From Uranotaenia lowii (taxonomy: Eukaryota; Arthropoda; Insecta; Diptera; Culicidae), in assembly GCF_029784155.1 (NCBI RefSeq), contig NC_073692.1, positions 71,002,012-71,066,011 on the forward strand: 64,000 bases of DNA, given 5' to 3'. How positions within the stretch are numbered: position 1 is the first letter of the stretch; each line of letters opens with the position of its first letter. Shown here in pieces: positions 21,812 to 31,420 of this stretch. A program made the translations under genes and the position numbers. Under the pieces are notes generated by a model. The model saw nothing but the letters and a program-made list of their open reading frames with translations. It ran no database searches and was not told the DNA's origin.

Positions 21812-23247
21812 ATGGGGAAGTCTTCGGCCGGCTCAAGGGCCGGAAGAAAACGGATTGCTGAACCTAATCCAGGGCCATCTGCCAAAAAAGTTGAAATTTC
21901 CAATTCATTCGATGTCCTTCATAACATCGGTGATGAGGAAATATTCATATTTAATTCTGATAAGAGTACTAAGAAACCTTCTTCTTCTTCTTCTTATACT
22001 CTTAAAAACGAAAAGATTCCACCAATAACGGTCACGATTCCTGACTTCAATGCCTTTCGAAAAGAAATCGTCACTTCCGTCAAGGATGTGAAGATTTCTT
22101 TTCAGATCGGTCGAAGGGGAACTGCTCGTATATTGGCGGAATCTTTTAATGATTTTCAAAAAATTTTAAATTATTTGAATAATAAAAAACACCAATTTTT
22201 TACGTACGACACTAGAGGTGATCGTCCTTTTAAAGTTGTACTTCGTGGTCTCACCGGCGATCAGACACCGGATGAGATCACAAATGAATTAAATTCTTTG
22301 TTAGGTTTTTCTCCAATTCAAGCAATTCAAATGAGGAAAAGAACCAACACGAATAATATCAGTAGTGTTGGTTTTGCTCCTGAACTTTATTTGATCCATT
22401 TTTAAAAGGATCAGGTTAATAATTTGAAAATTTTGGAAAAGGCTCGTCTTATGTTTCATTGTCGAGTAAAATTTGAACCTTTTCGTAAATCCCATACCAA
22501 TTTTTTACAAAATATTACGCAATGTCGTCGTTGTCAAGCTTTTTGTCATGGCACTAAAAATTCTAGAATGAATGCCAGATGCATGTTTTGCGGCTCATTC
22601 GATCATGAAAAATCTAAATGCCTTTTTGGTGGTGATAAGCCAAAAACAGAATTTTTTAAGTGTGCGAATTGCGCAGGTAATCATTCCTCGAATTCTCTAG
22701 ATTGTCCCGTTAGGGCAAAAATTGTTGCTTCTAGGAAAAACCCCAAAGTTTCCAGAAAAGTTTCTTCTCCTCCTTCCTCTTTTTCGTCTACACACGTCAG
22801 ACCGGCAAACAACCTGCCTGTTCGCAGTCAGCCTCGGCCTACATTGGAATCACGGCTGGGCAATACCCGAAGTGATTTTAATGTTACCTGGGCTGATTCT
22901 GCGCCACAGACTCGTTGTTTATCGTTCTCAGAGGTGGTAAAAATGGGTTGCCCTCTTCAGGTTTAACTAATAAAAATGGGAAAAAACCAAGTCTCAACGT
23001 TCATGCGAAGGCTTGGGAAAATCCCCGAAATTCAAATACTTTTTCTTCTCCTTCCTCTTCTGATTCTAACAATTTTGTTGATTTGGGTGAGATTACTGAG
23101 GAAAAATTAAAATTTTTGCATCAAAATTTAATGGAAATGATGCAACTTATGTTGAAAGCAAATTCTATGTTTGAAGCTTTCCAAACTTCTTTTAATTATG
23201 CTAACAAAATTATTATGACTTTACGATTCCCTCATGGATCCAAATAG
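21812..23247 (+). pseudogene. Jockey ORF1, gag-like nucleic-acid-binding protein (one stop, one frameshift)
   Basis: The chosen ATG (21812) begins MGKSSAGSRAGRKR, a basic N terminus followed by PNPGPSAKKVEISNSFDVL, typical of Jockey ORF1. A central region is followed by Cys/His knuckles at about 22528-22720: CRRCQAFCH, then CMFCGSFDHEKSKC (C-x2-C-x4-H-x4-C), then CANCAGNHSSNSLDC. The product normally binds element RNA and helps deliver it to the nucleus. An in-frame TAA at 22403-22405 (probably from TTA) and a frameshift in an A-run near 22940 break it. The last part ends at TAG 23245-23247, overlapping the ORF2 start by 14 bases. Confidence 0.85.
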
Positions 23248-25891
23248 ATGTTTAAATATTATGAATTGGAACGCTAGATCTTTGCTGGCTAACCAAGACG
23301 AGTTCTTTTTATTTTTGAAAACTCAAAACATACATATTGCTGCCATCACTGAAACTTTTTTAAAGCCAGACAATAACTTGAAAAGCAATGCTTTCTTTAA
23401 AATTTTGCGAAATGATCGACTTGATCGACAAGGTGGGGGTGTAGCTATTGTCATCAATAGTCGTCTTAAATTTAGACTTCTTCCTTCTTTCAATACAAAA
23501 GTCTTAGAAACAATTGGAATTGAATTAGAAACTTCTATGGGGAAAATTATAATTGTTGCCGCAGATTTGCCTTTTCAATGTAGCGGTGAACAGAAAATTT
23601 TTTTGAAGGGTGATTTACAAAAACTCACCAGAAATAAATCAATTTTTTTTATTATTGGTGACTTTAATGCAAAACACCGATCTTAGAATAATATTTCATC
23701 AAATTCAAATGGGAATATTTTGTTTAATGACTGCTCTGCAGGTTATTATACTGTTGAATATCCTAATGGGCATACTTGTTTTTCTTCAATTAGAAATCCC
23801 TCCACAATTGATTTGGTTCTAACGGATTTAGGCGAGCATTGTAGTCAATTAGTTACTCATGCGGACCTCGATTCAGACCACCTTCCAGTAACATTTTCTT
23901 TATCCCAAAGTCCCATTGAAAACCCTTTAAAATCAACTTTTAATTTTCAAAAGGCTAACTGGGAGCAATATATGAATTTCATTGAACGTAATTTAGATGT
24001 AAACGTTCCATTGAATTCAATAGAAGATATTGATTTGGCTGTAGAAAATTTGACAACTTCAATAGTCAATGCTAGAGCCGCTTCAATACCTAAAGTTAAA
24101 CATAAATTTAATCAACCTTTAATTGATGATGATCTTCAGTTTTTGATACGACTGAAAAACATTCGTCGACGCCAATTTCAACGAACTAGGGATCCTTATT
24201 TGAAATTAATTTATTGCGACCTTCAAAAAGAGATCAAACGTCGTTTAAATTTCATTCGTAATGAAAATTTTGCTAAAGCAGTAGAGGACATAAAACCCTA
24301 CTCAAAGCCATTTTGGAAATTAACTAAAATTCTAAAAAAGCCCCAGAAGCCAATTCCTACTTTGAAAGATGGGGATAAACTTCTTTTAACTAATTCAGAA
24401 AAAACTCAAAAATTAGCCCAACAATTTGAGTCTGCTCATGATTTTAATTAAAACGTTGTAAGTCCAATTGATGCTCAAATTTCCCTAGAATTTGATGATA
24501 TTCTTTCTAAGCAAATTGTGTTTGAAAGTTCTTGTGAGACAAATATTGATGAACTTAAATTGATTTTCAAAAAATTTAAAAATATGAAAGCCCCGGGGGA
24601 AGATGGGATTTTCTATATTCTTATTAAAAAGTTGCCTGAAAGCACTTTAAATTTTTTAGTTAAAATCTTCAATAAATGTTTTCACTTGGCTTATTTTCCC
24701 AATAAATGGAAAAATGCCAAAGTAACTCCAATTTTGAAACCTGGAAAAAGTGCTTCAGAGCCTTCAAGTTATCGACCAATTAGTTTGCTTCCATCTTTAA
24801 GTAAACTATTTGAGAGCGTTATTTTGAATAGAATGATGATTCACATTAATCAGAACTCTATTTTCCCTGATGAACAATTTGGTTTTCGTCATGGACATTC
24901 TACTAAACATCAACTTTTGAGTGTAACTAATATGATTAACGCTAGCAAATCTGAGGGTTATTCAACTGGTGTTGCTCTTCTTGATATTGAAAAAGCTTTT
25001 GACAGTGTTTGGCACAAAGGTTTAGTAGCTAAATTAGCTCGATTTGATTTTCCTGTATATCTCACCAAAATTATTCAAAATTATTTGACTAGCCGAACTT
25101 TGCAAGTAAGCTATCAAAATTCATGCTCTGAAAGGATACCCATTAGAGCTGGTGTCCCTCAGGGTAGTATACTTGGGCCTATTTTATACAATATTTTTAC
25201 TTCTGATCTTCCTGATGTCCCAGAAGGAAAAGGTAGAAGATTATTTGCTGACGATACTTTGCTTTCAGCCAAAGGTCGAAATTTACGGGTGGTACGCAGT
25301 AGATTGCAACAAAATTTAAATTCCTTTTTGAATTACTTGAAAATGTGGAAAATTTCTCCTAACGCTTCCAAAACTCAACTTATTTTATTTCCCCATAAGC
25401 CAAGAGCAAATTTTTTAAAACCTAATGAAAATCATTCCATAACTTTTAATGGGGTTTCTTTAGAATGGTCTGATCACGTGAAGTACTTGGGACTCACACT
25501 TGATCGGAATCTTTCTTTTAAGAATCACATTGAAGATATTCAATCTAAATGTAATAAATACACTAAATCTCTTTATTCTCTCATCAACAGGAAATCCCGA
25601 CTTTGCCTGAAGAATAAGATGCTTATTTACAAGCAAGTCTTCCGACCAGCGATAATGTATGCAGTAGCGATTTGGTCTAGCTGCTGCGCGACGAGGAAGA
25701 AAGCCATCCAGAGGATTCAGAACAAGGTTCTGAAAATGATTTTGCGGCTTCCACCTTGGCACAGCACCGAAGATCTTCATCGGATTGCAGGCATTGAATC
25801 TATCGAAGAGATGGCCAACAAAATCATCTCCAACTTCAGAGGCAAATCGATGCAGTCTTCCATCGCAGAGATTCGCTCTCTCTACAATTAG
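23234..25891 (+). pseudogene. Jockey ORF2, AP-like endonuclease plus reverse transcriptase (two stops, no frameshift)
   Basis: One frame runs for about 885 codons. Endonuclease motifs: NWNARSL near the start, ITETFL, GGGVAIVI, GDFNAKH and SDHLPVTF. Reverse transcriptase motifs: NMKAPGEDGI, SYRPISLLPSLSKLFE, DEQFGFRHGHST, ALLDIEKAFDSVWHKG (catalytic Asp), GVPQGSILGP and FADD (25245-25256). The thumb and tail follow, ending at TAG 25889-25891. The enzyme would nick target DNA and prime cDNA synthesis from the element RNA. In-frame TAG at 23684-23686 (probably from Trp TGG) and TAA at 24449-24451 (probably from TTA) are the only breaks. No RNase H domain is seen, as usual for Jockey. Confidence 0.92.
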
Positions 25892-26164
25892 TTTAATTTT
25901 AGGATAGCTTTAGTTTTTAGTTTAAAATATTTTTTTTTCACTACAGGATGTTCTCCTTTATAAAAATGCTTGATTGTGCTCAGCAAATTTAAGTCGAATA
26001 AATAAATTTTAGTGATTATTAAACTATACGGCTCTGAAAGTTCATTATTGAACTGAACACCTAATTTAATGTATTAATGTAATATAAATGTAATGATGAA
26101 TTGGTACTAATAAAGATATACTTAAAAAAAAAATAAAAAAAAAAGAATGAAGAGTGTTAAGAAC

Positions 26165-26361
26165 CTTTTTTTTTTATTTCGTTTATAGTCGTTTTACCAT
26201 CTTTATGGCATTCGCGACTTTTACCAACGTTGCAGTTGGCGGATTGTTATTGAAAAACTTATCCGGTACAACTGTGTTCGATATTTACTCTTGGGCTCAA
26301 ACTCGCGGACATCGGCTCAGGAGACAACAGACTTGCCAACTGAGCTATATCACAAGCCACA
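26165..26361 (-). mobile_element. tRNA-derived SINE, copy 1 (with target-site duplication)
   Basis: This is the reverse complement of the family seen at 39633 and 60529. A tRNA-like head carries an A-box-like TAGCTCAGTTGGCAAG and a B-box-like GAGTTTGAGCCC, followed by a shared body and an A-rich tail (here T-rich, at 26165-26178). It is flanked by aagagtgttaagaac (26150-26164) and aagagtgtaaagaac (26362-26376), 14 of 15 matching. The left duplication overlaps the end of the Jockey duplication, so the two insertions hit almost the same RTE position. Confidence 0.88.
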
Positions 26362-26375
26362 AAGAGTGTAAAGAA

Positions 26376-26730
26376 CTATCTTTGGCGGCGTGCAGGAGAA
26401 CGAAGTGTGGAGGCGAAAGATAAACCATAAGCTCACGCGACTCTACGGCGAACCCAAAATCCGGAAGATGGTGAAGGCAGGCCGGAAACGCTGGACAGGA
26501 CATGTTGCGAGAATGCCGGACGACTGTCCTGCAAAACAGATGTTCGTTACGAATCCGCTAAGAACAAGACGAGCAGGGGCGCAACGAGCGAGGTGGTTAG
26601 ATTAAGTGGAACGTAATCTGACGATGTGATGATGTCCAAGAAATTGAAGAACGGTTGCCATGGACTGAGCTCACCTAGTGTTGTCGTTCATTGTCCAACA
26701 CTGACCTAAACCGACATGTAGTAACTTAGC
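26376..26730 (+). pseudogene. RTE-clade retrotransposon fragment, part 3 (C-terminal tail)
   Basis: The frame resumes with IFGGVQENEVWRRKINHKL, then LYGEPKIRKMVKAGRKRW, GHVARMPDDCPAK and RRAGAQRARWLD, then TAA (26603-26605). Beyond this, VERNL- and RTVAMD-like remnants continue in other frames to about 26680. GGVQENGVWRRR, KAGRxRWxGHVARM and GAQRARWLDQVE are hallmarks of RTE elements in insects. With parts 1 and 2 it forms one contiguous coding tail once the three insertions are removed. Confidence 0.78.
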
Positions 26731-26781
26731 TGCGGCGAGATTGGGTACCGAGATCATAGCAACTACTACACGAATTGCGTT

Positions 26782-27148
26782 GGCCAGTAGACTGAGTCAA
26801 TTTGGGGTAATTTTGGAATTTCTCAAACCCTGGGGTCTAAAAAGCTTCGTCTTACGATACGAAGTTACAGTCTTCGACAAAGTTGTTCAGAGGAAAATTT
26901 CCTTTAGGAATTTTATAAATTGGCACAAAAACCATCGGTTTCACAGACGAAACAAAAATGATGTTGATTTTTCAATACAAAATATTCAATTTTCCCATAC
27001 AAACCTAAAAGTTCAAATTTACTCATGTAAACGCAATTTAAAAATTTTGCAAAAAATTATGGATGAGTTTTGGACCAAGACGAAGCTTTTAAGGCCCCAG
27101 GGTTTGAGAAATTCCAAATTGACCCCAAATCGACTCAGTCTATTGGCC
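26782..27148. mobile_element. 367-bp MITE with long terminal inverted repeats
   Basis: The left end GGCCAGTAGACTGAGTCAAT and the inverted right end GGCCAATAGACTGAGTCGAT continue into about 75-base arms, including the 'tttgagaaatt' and 'gaagctttttaga' regions. The interior is AT-rich. No clear target-site duplication is visible. A single end of the same family occurs at 7128-7198. No coding capacity. Confidence 0.78.
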
Positions 27149-27640
27149 TTTTTCAGGTATAAAAATTACACAAATATTTATCAGTTTTTTAAGAAAATTC
27201 GTTCGGGTTAATATATTACATTTTCAATTGAGAATCCCTAGATCAAACTCCTGACAAATTCGCAGTTCATAGGATTCATCGCGATGTTCGTCTTAGGAGG
27301 AGGAGAAGAAGGGGAAGGCACAGTGACTGCAAGGACGTAAACGAGAGGTGGTGGAGGAATTCTGTTTAGTTAGTTGCTCACGGCTGACAAGACAAACATG
27401 ATTGATTATGAGATTAGGTCTAATTTTCCTTTGTTTTGTGTTACACGAGAAGCGACGACGACGACGACGACGACGTTGCTGCAGGGGATGTACCGTGCGT
27501 CGATTCCGATGCGTAGGTTCACGTCGTCCTCGTCGTCATCTTGTTGAATTTTGTGTGTTGTATTTCGAGCGCGCTACCATCTGCCATCCCATCCACATCG
27601 ACACCCTCTTGCTTCGGCTCTTCGGTTTTCGCTATCAAAG
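27149..27640. other. Start of a GC-richer island, with a (GAC)n microsatellite
   Basis: AT-rich DNA to about 27240, then GC-rich sequence with gaggagga runs and about seven ACG/GAC triplets at 27452-27474. No gene is recognised. It may be regulatory or transcribed non-coding sequence next to the candidate exon at 27641-27782. Confidence 0.35.
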
Positions 27641-27782
27641 GACCTGCAGCATCGGATGTTTCACTTCCGCCATTTCCGCGTCACCGCTTGTACGGCGTCC
27701 ATCATCATCACAAAGACAACCAGATCATCCCTATAGCACCCAGAGCCCCTTTGGAGTTTGATGCGGTTTTTCCTTGCCTTTG
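27641..27782 (+). CDS. Weak candidate coding exon, unidentified
   Basis: Within a longer open frame (27541-27903), the stretch between ctatcaaag at 27640 and a GT at 27783 encodes about 47 residues with coding-like composition, including VHHHHKDNQIIPIAPRAPLE. The acceptor has only a modest pyrimidine tract, and the donor (ttgGTGTAC) is weak. No domain is recognised. It could equally be a chance open frame in GC-rich DNA. Confidence 0.2.
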
Positions 27783-28502
27783 GTGTACTTGTGGTAATTT
27801 GAGAAATTTCGTGGGCACTCGGAGGAAGGAATTTGAGGGAGGAATAACTCCCACTGTTGCCAAACTCACCTTGGTTCGGTTTGATGATGCTGAAATCCAA
27901 TAAAAATCTCCCCCAGGTGAAGCGCAAACCACACGTTCGTTTCGTGACCGCCACCCACTAGAGGCCACCGAATCATCGAAGAATCGCGTCCATCGTCCCC
28001 TTGGAGGAGAATGAGTGAAGAGATGGAAGATTTACCTTACTGTTGAAGGTTAAAGTCTCATCAAACGAAGATGACTGCTGCAGCAGGAGGGATCATAAAC
28101 ATTGACGAGCTTACTGTTTAGTGAGGGGTTTTTTTTTGAACGATTTAATTTAAAGAGCCGAGCTGGTTCGCAGTAATTTATGGATTCGTTGTGAGTATTC
28201 TTGCAGGATACCTACTTGATTTTTTTTATTACATCTTTCGTTTCATTCAACAACCTAAAACCACAGGGTTATGAAATCTATCTTTTTTAAAACCAAAAGG
28301 CATTGAGCTACAGCTTTTTTGTTTCTTCCTTTAACTTTAATTATAAAGCGCTCGAGCAGACGTCTTTTGCTAGACTTTTAGCCAAGCAAATCCAGCTAAA
28401 AGTCATCAGAAGTACTTTGGTTTTGGTGGGGTCTCTGGAGAGTCACTTTTTCATTCCAGATACTAAACATTGAAAAGAACCCGTCGAATGCATTAGTTTA
28501 AC
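27783..28502. other. End of the GC-richer island, then AT-rich DNA downstream of the Kazal gene
   Basis: To about 28110 the sequence is mixed composition with short open frames on both strands. Beyond this it is AT-rich without recognisable features up to the Kazal poly(A) signal. Confidence 0.35.
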
Positions 28503-28508
28503 TTTATT
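28503..28508 (-). promoter_or_regulatory. Poly(A) signal AATAAA of the Kazal gene
   Basis: TTTATT on the plus strand is AATAAA in the sense of the Kazal gene. It lies 84 bases past the stop codon, giving a 3' UTR of about 100-110 bases. Confidence 0.7.
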
Positions 28509-28591
28509 GATGATCTTCGAAGATTTCATCTGATGACAATTACAATACTCATATTCGATTGGATTACCAGCGCAAGGTTTCGTCAGGCGAC

Positions 28592-29173
28592 TTAGGCACA
28601 CTCTCCAGCGTAGGCCACAGCAACCGATCCGAATGGTGAAGCCGAGCAGTATCGGACGCAATCGTTGGAGTAGGTTAATCCGTCAGATCCACAAACCGGA
28701 GTATAATCGTAGGGGCAAGCAGGGCAGCTATACTCGGTGTTTCCGGCAGGGGCAGCGTTACACTCACCGAAAGAGGCCACAGCAACCGTTCCATAGGGAG
28801 AAGCCGAGCAATATCTGAAGCAATCGTTCTCGTAGGTGACACCGTCAGATCCACAAACTGGCATGTAGTAAGCAGGGCAAACGGGGCAGCTATAATCGGT
28901 GTTCCCGGCAGGAGCCACATTGCATTCTCCGGAATAGGACACAGCCACGGATCCGAAGGGTAAAGCCGAGCAGTATCGGACACAATCGTTGGAGTAGGTG
29001 AGTCCGTCCGAGCCACAAACCGGAGTGTAGTCATAGGGACATGCTGGACAGTTGTAGACTCCAGTTCCGGCAGGAGCAGCCTCAGTGGTGGATGGGCGAT
29101 GATGTTTTGGCTTAGCCATAGCCGATCCAGAGATCGTGCATAGCACTGCGGTCAACAGAATGAAGGTCTTCAT
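28592..29173 (-). CDS. Secreted three-domain Kazal-type serine protease inhibitor
   Basis: A single-exon frame of 193 residues. ATG at 29171-29173 is chosen because it starts a typical signal peptide (MKTFILLTAVLCTISGSAMA, cleavage probably after AMA). An ATG 42 bases upstream would add an atypical leader. After a His/Pro/Thr-rich linker come three Kazal domains, each with six cysteines and the signature CGSDGxTYxNDC, joined by APAGNTxYS linkers. Domains 1 and 3 are nearly identical. Such proteins act outside the cell, where each reactive loop blocks a serine protease. By family numbering the P1 residue (second after Cys2) is Tyr in domains 1 and 3 and Ala in domain 2, predicting chymotrypsin- and elastase-like targets (inference). 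Promoter and poly(A) signals are present. No related neighbour. Confidence 0.95.
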   Translation of the reverse strand: MKTFILLTAVLCTISGSAMAKPKHHRPSTTEAAPAGTGVYNCPACPYDYTPVCGSDGLTYSNDCVRYCSALPFGSVAVSYSGECNVAPAGNTDYSCPVCPAYYMPVCGSDGVTYENDCFRYCSASPYGTVAVASFGECNAAPAGNTEYSCPACPYDYTPVCGSDGLTYSNDCVRYCSASPFGSVAVAYAGECA

Positions 29174-29221
29174 TTTGGCGAAGATTAATGTATCTTGGAC
29201 TGTGGATGCTGGCACTTAGAT

Positions 29222-29258
29222 ACTGATGAGGAGATGATACCAAAAGCTAGCTTTTATA
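29222..29258 (-). promoter_or_regulatory. Core promoter of the Kazal gene (TATA box and initiator)
   Basis: On the minus strand TATAAAAG (29258-29251) is followed by the arthropod initiator TCAGT (29226-29222), with its A at 29224, 34 bases downstream. Transcription from there gives a 5' UTR of about 50 bases. A strong TATA box fits a regulated, highly expressed secreted protein. Confidence 0.7.
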
Positions 29259-30613
29259 CAATTTTCGTTGGTTAGATTGTCGTGCGGTGGCCGTTGAGCG
29301 ATATTTTTATGTCAAGATAAGATGCGCAAATGTGCAAACTGTTTCCATATTTGCTAGCATGTTGGTTTTTTGATAAAGCCAGATTTGGTTATCAAGAATA
29401 GTTATGTTTGAGTTGATATGCCGAATGTTTAACTTTATTGTGCTTTTGAGTTATTCAGATTTAATTTTAGTTTCTAAAATCTCTGAAGTATGTTGCGTTG
29501 CAACTAATTTTTTTACTAGTATTATGTTTTACTGACAATCTCAAGGTTTATATCTCTAGGTAGCAAATGATGAACCGGCTCTGTTGAAACGGATTGAGCT
29601 TCACGAAGCGGAAGTGCCTGCTGATTGTAGAACCTGGTCATTGGAGGCCAATTGAGGGTCTGCGCTAAGACGCGGGACAAAAACTAAGCAAGAAAAATTC
29701 AAATTAAGTAATGGAAAGTTTTGATTTTGGTTTCAAAAACGAAATTTTTAGAGTTATTAACACAATAAGGATCGCGAAGAAATTTATGCCAGAAACGCCG
29801 ATATTCGGCACACTTTATCTCAAAACATGATAGAATAAATTTTATAAATTCAGTATATTTGAGTTATCGAACGTGTTGTGTTCAGAATTGTAGAATAGAA
29901 ATTTACCATAAAATTTATAACATTAGAAAGTGCTTCTTAAAGAAGCACATTAGCGGCAAGCGAAAAAACGAGATTTCTCGTATTTGATCCACAATATGTG
30001 AACATAAAAAAAACCAAATAATGTGAATTGACATGAAAATGAAACTAATGTACTTCGACAAAAAATTGAAAATTGAAATGATATTCTTACACGTTTCGCT
30101 TTCATTTCTTCGAGTCATGCTTAAAATTTTCTCAGATTTGCTGGGATATTACCCTGATTTTGGATTGGAAAATTTGATATCAAATACGGTTTTTGTGAGG
30201 TTTTTAAAAAAAAATTGGCCCGCGCAATTCCGGCCAAAATCCAGGTTTTTTGAATAAATAGCGAAAGATGAGGTGAAAAATAAAACCATTAAAAATGATT
30301 TTTTTACCAAGGCGCATCGTTCAAATTTTATCTTACAATTTCAAAAAAAAAAATGCAAATTTGTTTCGTTAAATAAAATAAGTTACAAGTTTAAAGAAAT
30401 AATAGTCATTTGATGCAAAAATAAAAAAAAATCGTGAACTAAATTTGAGTATTGGGTATGGATTTATCTAAAATTGTGAAAAACTACGAGCAAAATCCGG
30501 GTTTTTCCTCGGCAACCGAACCAATTTTTTTCAATTTCCAAATTTACATTTTTTTCTTTGAAAATCCGAGCAAGTCCGATAGAAACCCGGCAATCTGAAA
30601 TGCTTACTTTACA
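29259..30613. other. Kazal upstream region, then an old repeat with no recognised gene
   Basis: 29259-29700 is the region upstream of the Kazal promoter. 29700-30000 is similar to the two flanks of the 9655-13115 element: 'gccgatattcggcaca' matches 'accgaaatctggcatt' at 9578, and 'ggcaagcgaaaaaacgagat' at 29953 matches 13199. 30000-30600 is AT-rich with scattered ccgg-type motifs. Confidence 0.5.
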
Positions 30614-30690
30614 GCAGGGATGAGACACTCGCGGCCGCGGACTGCGTGCGGCCCTCTAGACCTTCAAGTGCGGCCCGCGAAGCTTTTTTC
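30614..30690. mobile_element. Possible hAT-type terminal sequence (one end only)
   Basis: CAGGGATGAGACACTCGCGG followed by repeated GCGGCC and TGCGGCCCGCGAAGC resembles hAT ends of the CAGGGGTGGGCAA...GCGGCCCGC type. No matching right end or 8-bp duplication was found in the window. A similar 'gtgcggcccgc' occurs at 38075. Confidence 0.3.
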
Positions 30691-31420
30691 AAATTGAATT
30701 TATTTCTCAATTAATATGTCAGTGATTTGATAAAAAATGCACTTCACTTGTTTGGAGGTGTATTTGCCCTACAATCATTCAAACTGTTAACATTTTTTTT
30801 TTCTAGTGTTTGTTGTGGGTTTTGGAAGGTATAAGTGCAATATTATTTATTTTCGAAGGATAGAGTAGAGTTTATTTATTTAATTTGGATTCCATTATTT
30901 ATAACTATTGAATCACAACTTTTAATTCTTTTTTTGTTTTGTTTTGTTTTTTTTTTTTGTGAGCAGGGAAAAGCCCGCGGGAGTGGAACTTCAGTCGGGG
31001 TCCTTCTCCAGTGGGCGCAAAACCTCCTCATCATTCTTTATTTTTGTTTTTCTTTTGATTTTTTCGATTTGTTTACAATTATGTTCATTCATTTCATGTA
31101 TCACACACTTAATTTTGAATCACTCAATGTCGTTGAAAGTTCAAGATGGTGGTGGTGGCTGTGTTGGGTGGCGGCGGTTGCTGGTGGTGGCGGTTGGAGG
31201 AGGCGGTCGGAGGCGGCGGTACATGGCAGAAATGAGATAATTGAAATGAAATTTTTGGTATTAGTCAGATGCGATTGGCCGTTTTAGACTGGCGAACTAG
31301 TCGAATGGTGAGGAGGTTGTAATCGACTTAGCTTCCAGCGAGATAAATCTCTGTTCAGGAAGCGCTTCTCGATTTTGACTCAGTTACGAGTCATCGGGTG
31401 TTTTAACATAACAATGTGTG
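30691..31420. other. Dispersed repeat and GGT-rich stretch, no gene recognised
   Basis: 30965-31095 contains 'aaaagcccgcgggagt' and following sequence also found at 63569-63690. 31146-31220 is rich in GGTGGT and GGCGG. 31290-31420 is probably the 3' region of the CR1-like element that ends here. Confidence 0.45.

Larger units (their letters stand above)
21633..26144 (+). mobile_element. Nearly full-length Jockey-clade non-LTR retrotransposon
   Basis: The element is 4.5 kb. It has a 179-base 5' region, ORF1 with retroviral-type zinc knuckles, ORF2 with endonuclease and reverse transcriptase, a 3' UTR with an AATAAAG signal near 26109, and an A-rich tail (26124-26144). It is flanked by a 14-bp duplication with one mismatch: gaatgaaaagtgtt at 21619-21632 and gaatgaagagtgtt at 26145-26158. 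Only four coding lesions are seen (three stops, one frameshift), so the insertion is young compared with the other LINE copies here. It sits inside the RTE-like fragment. Confidence 0.9.

Noticed and set aside
26165..26361. Functional tRNA gene
   Set aside because: The A and B boxes belong to a SINE head with body, A-rich tail and target duplications; the cloverleaf is not maintained.
27541..27903. Whole 120-codon frame as a gene
   Set aside because: Only its central part looks coding-like; the ends are not supported, so only a weak exon candidate was kept.
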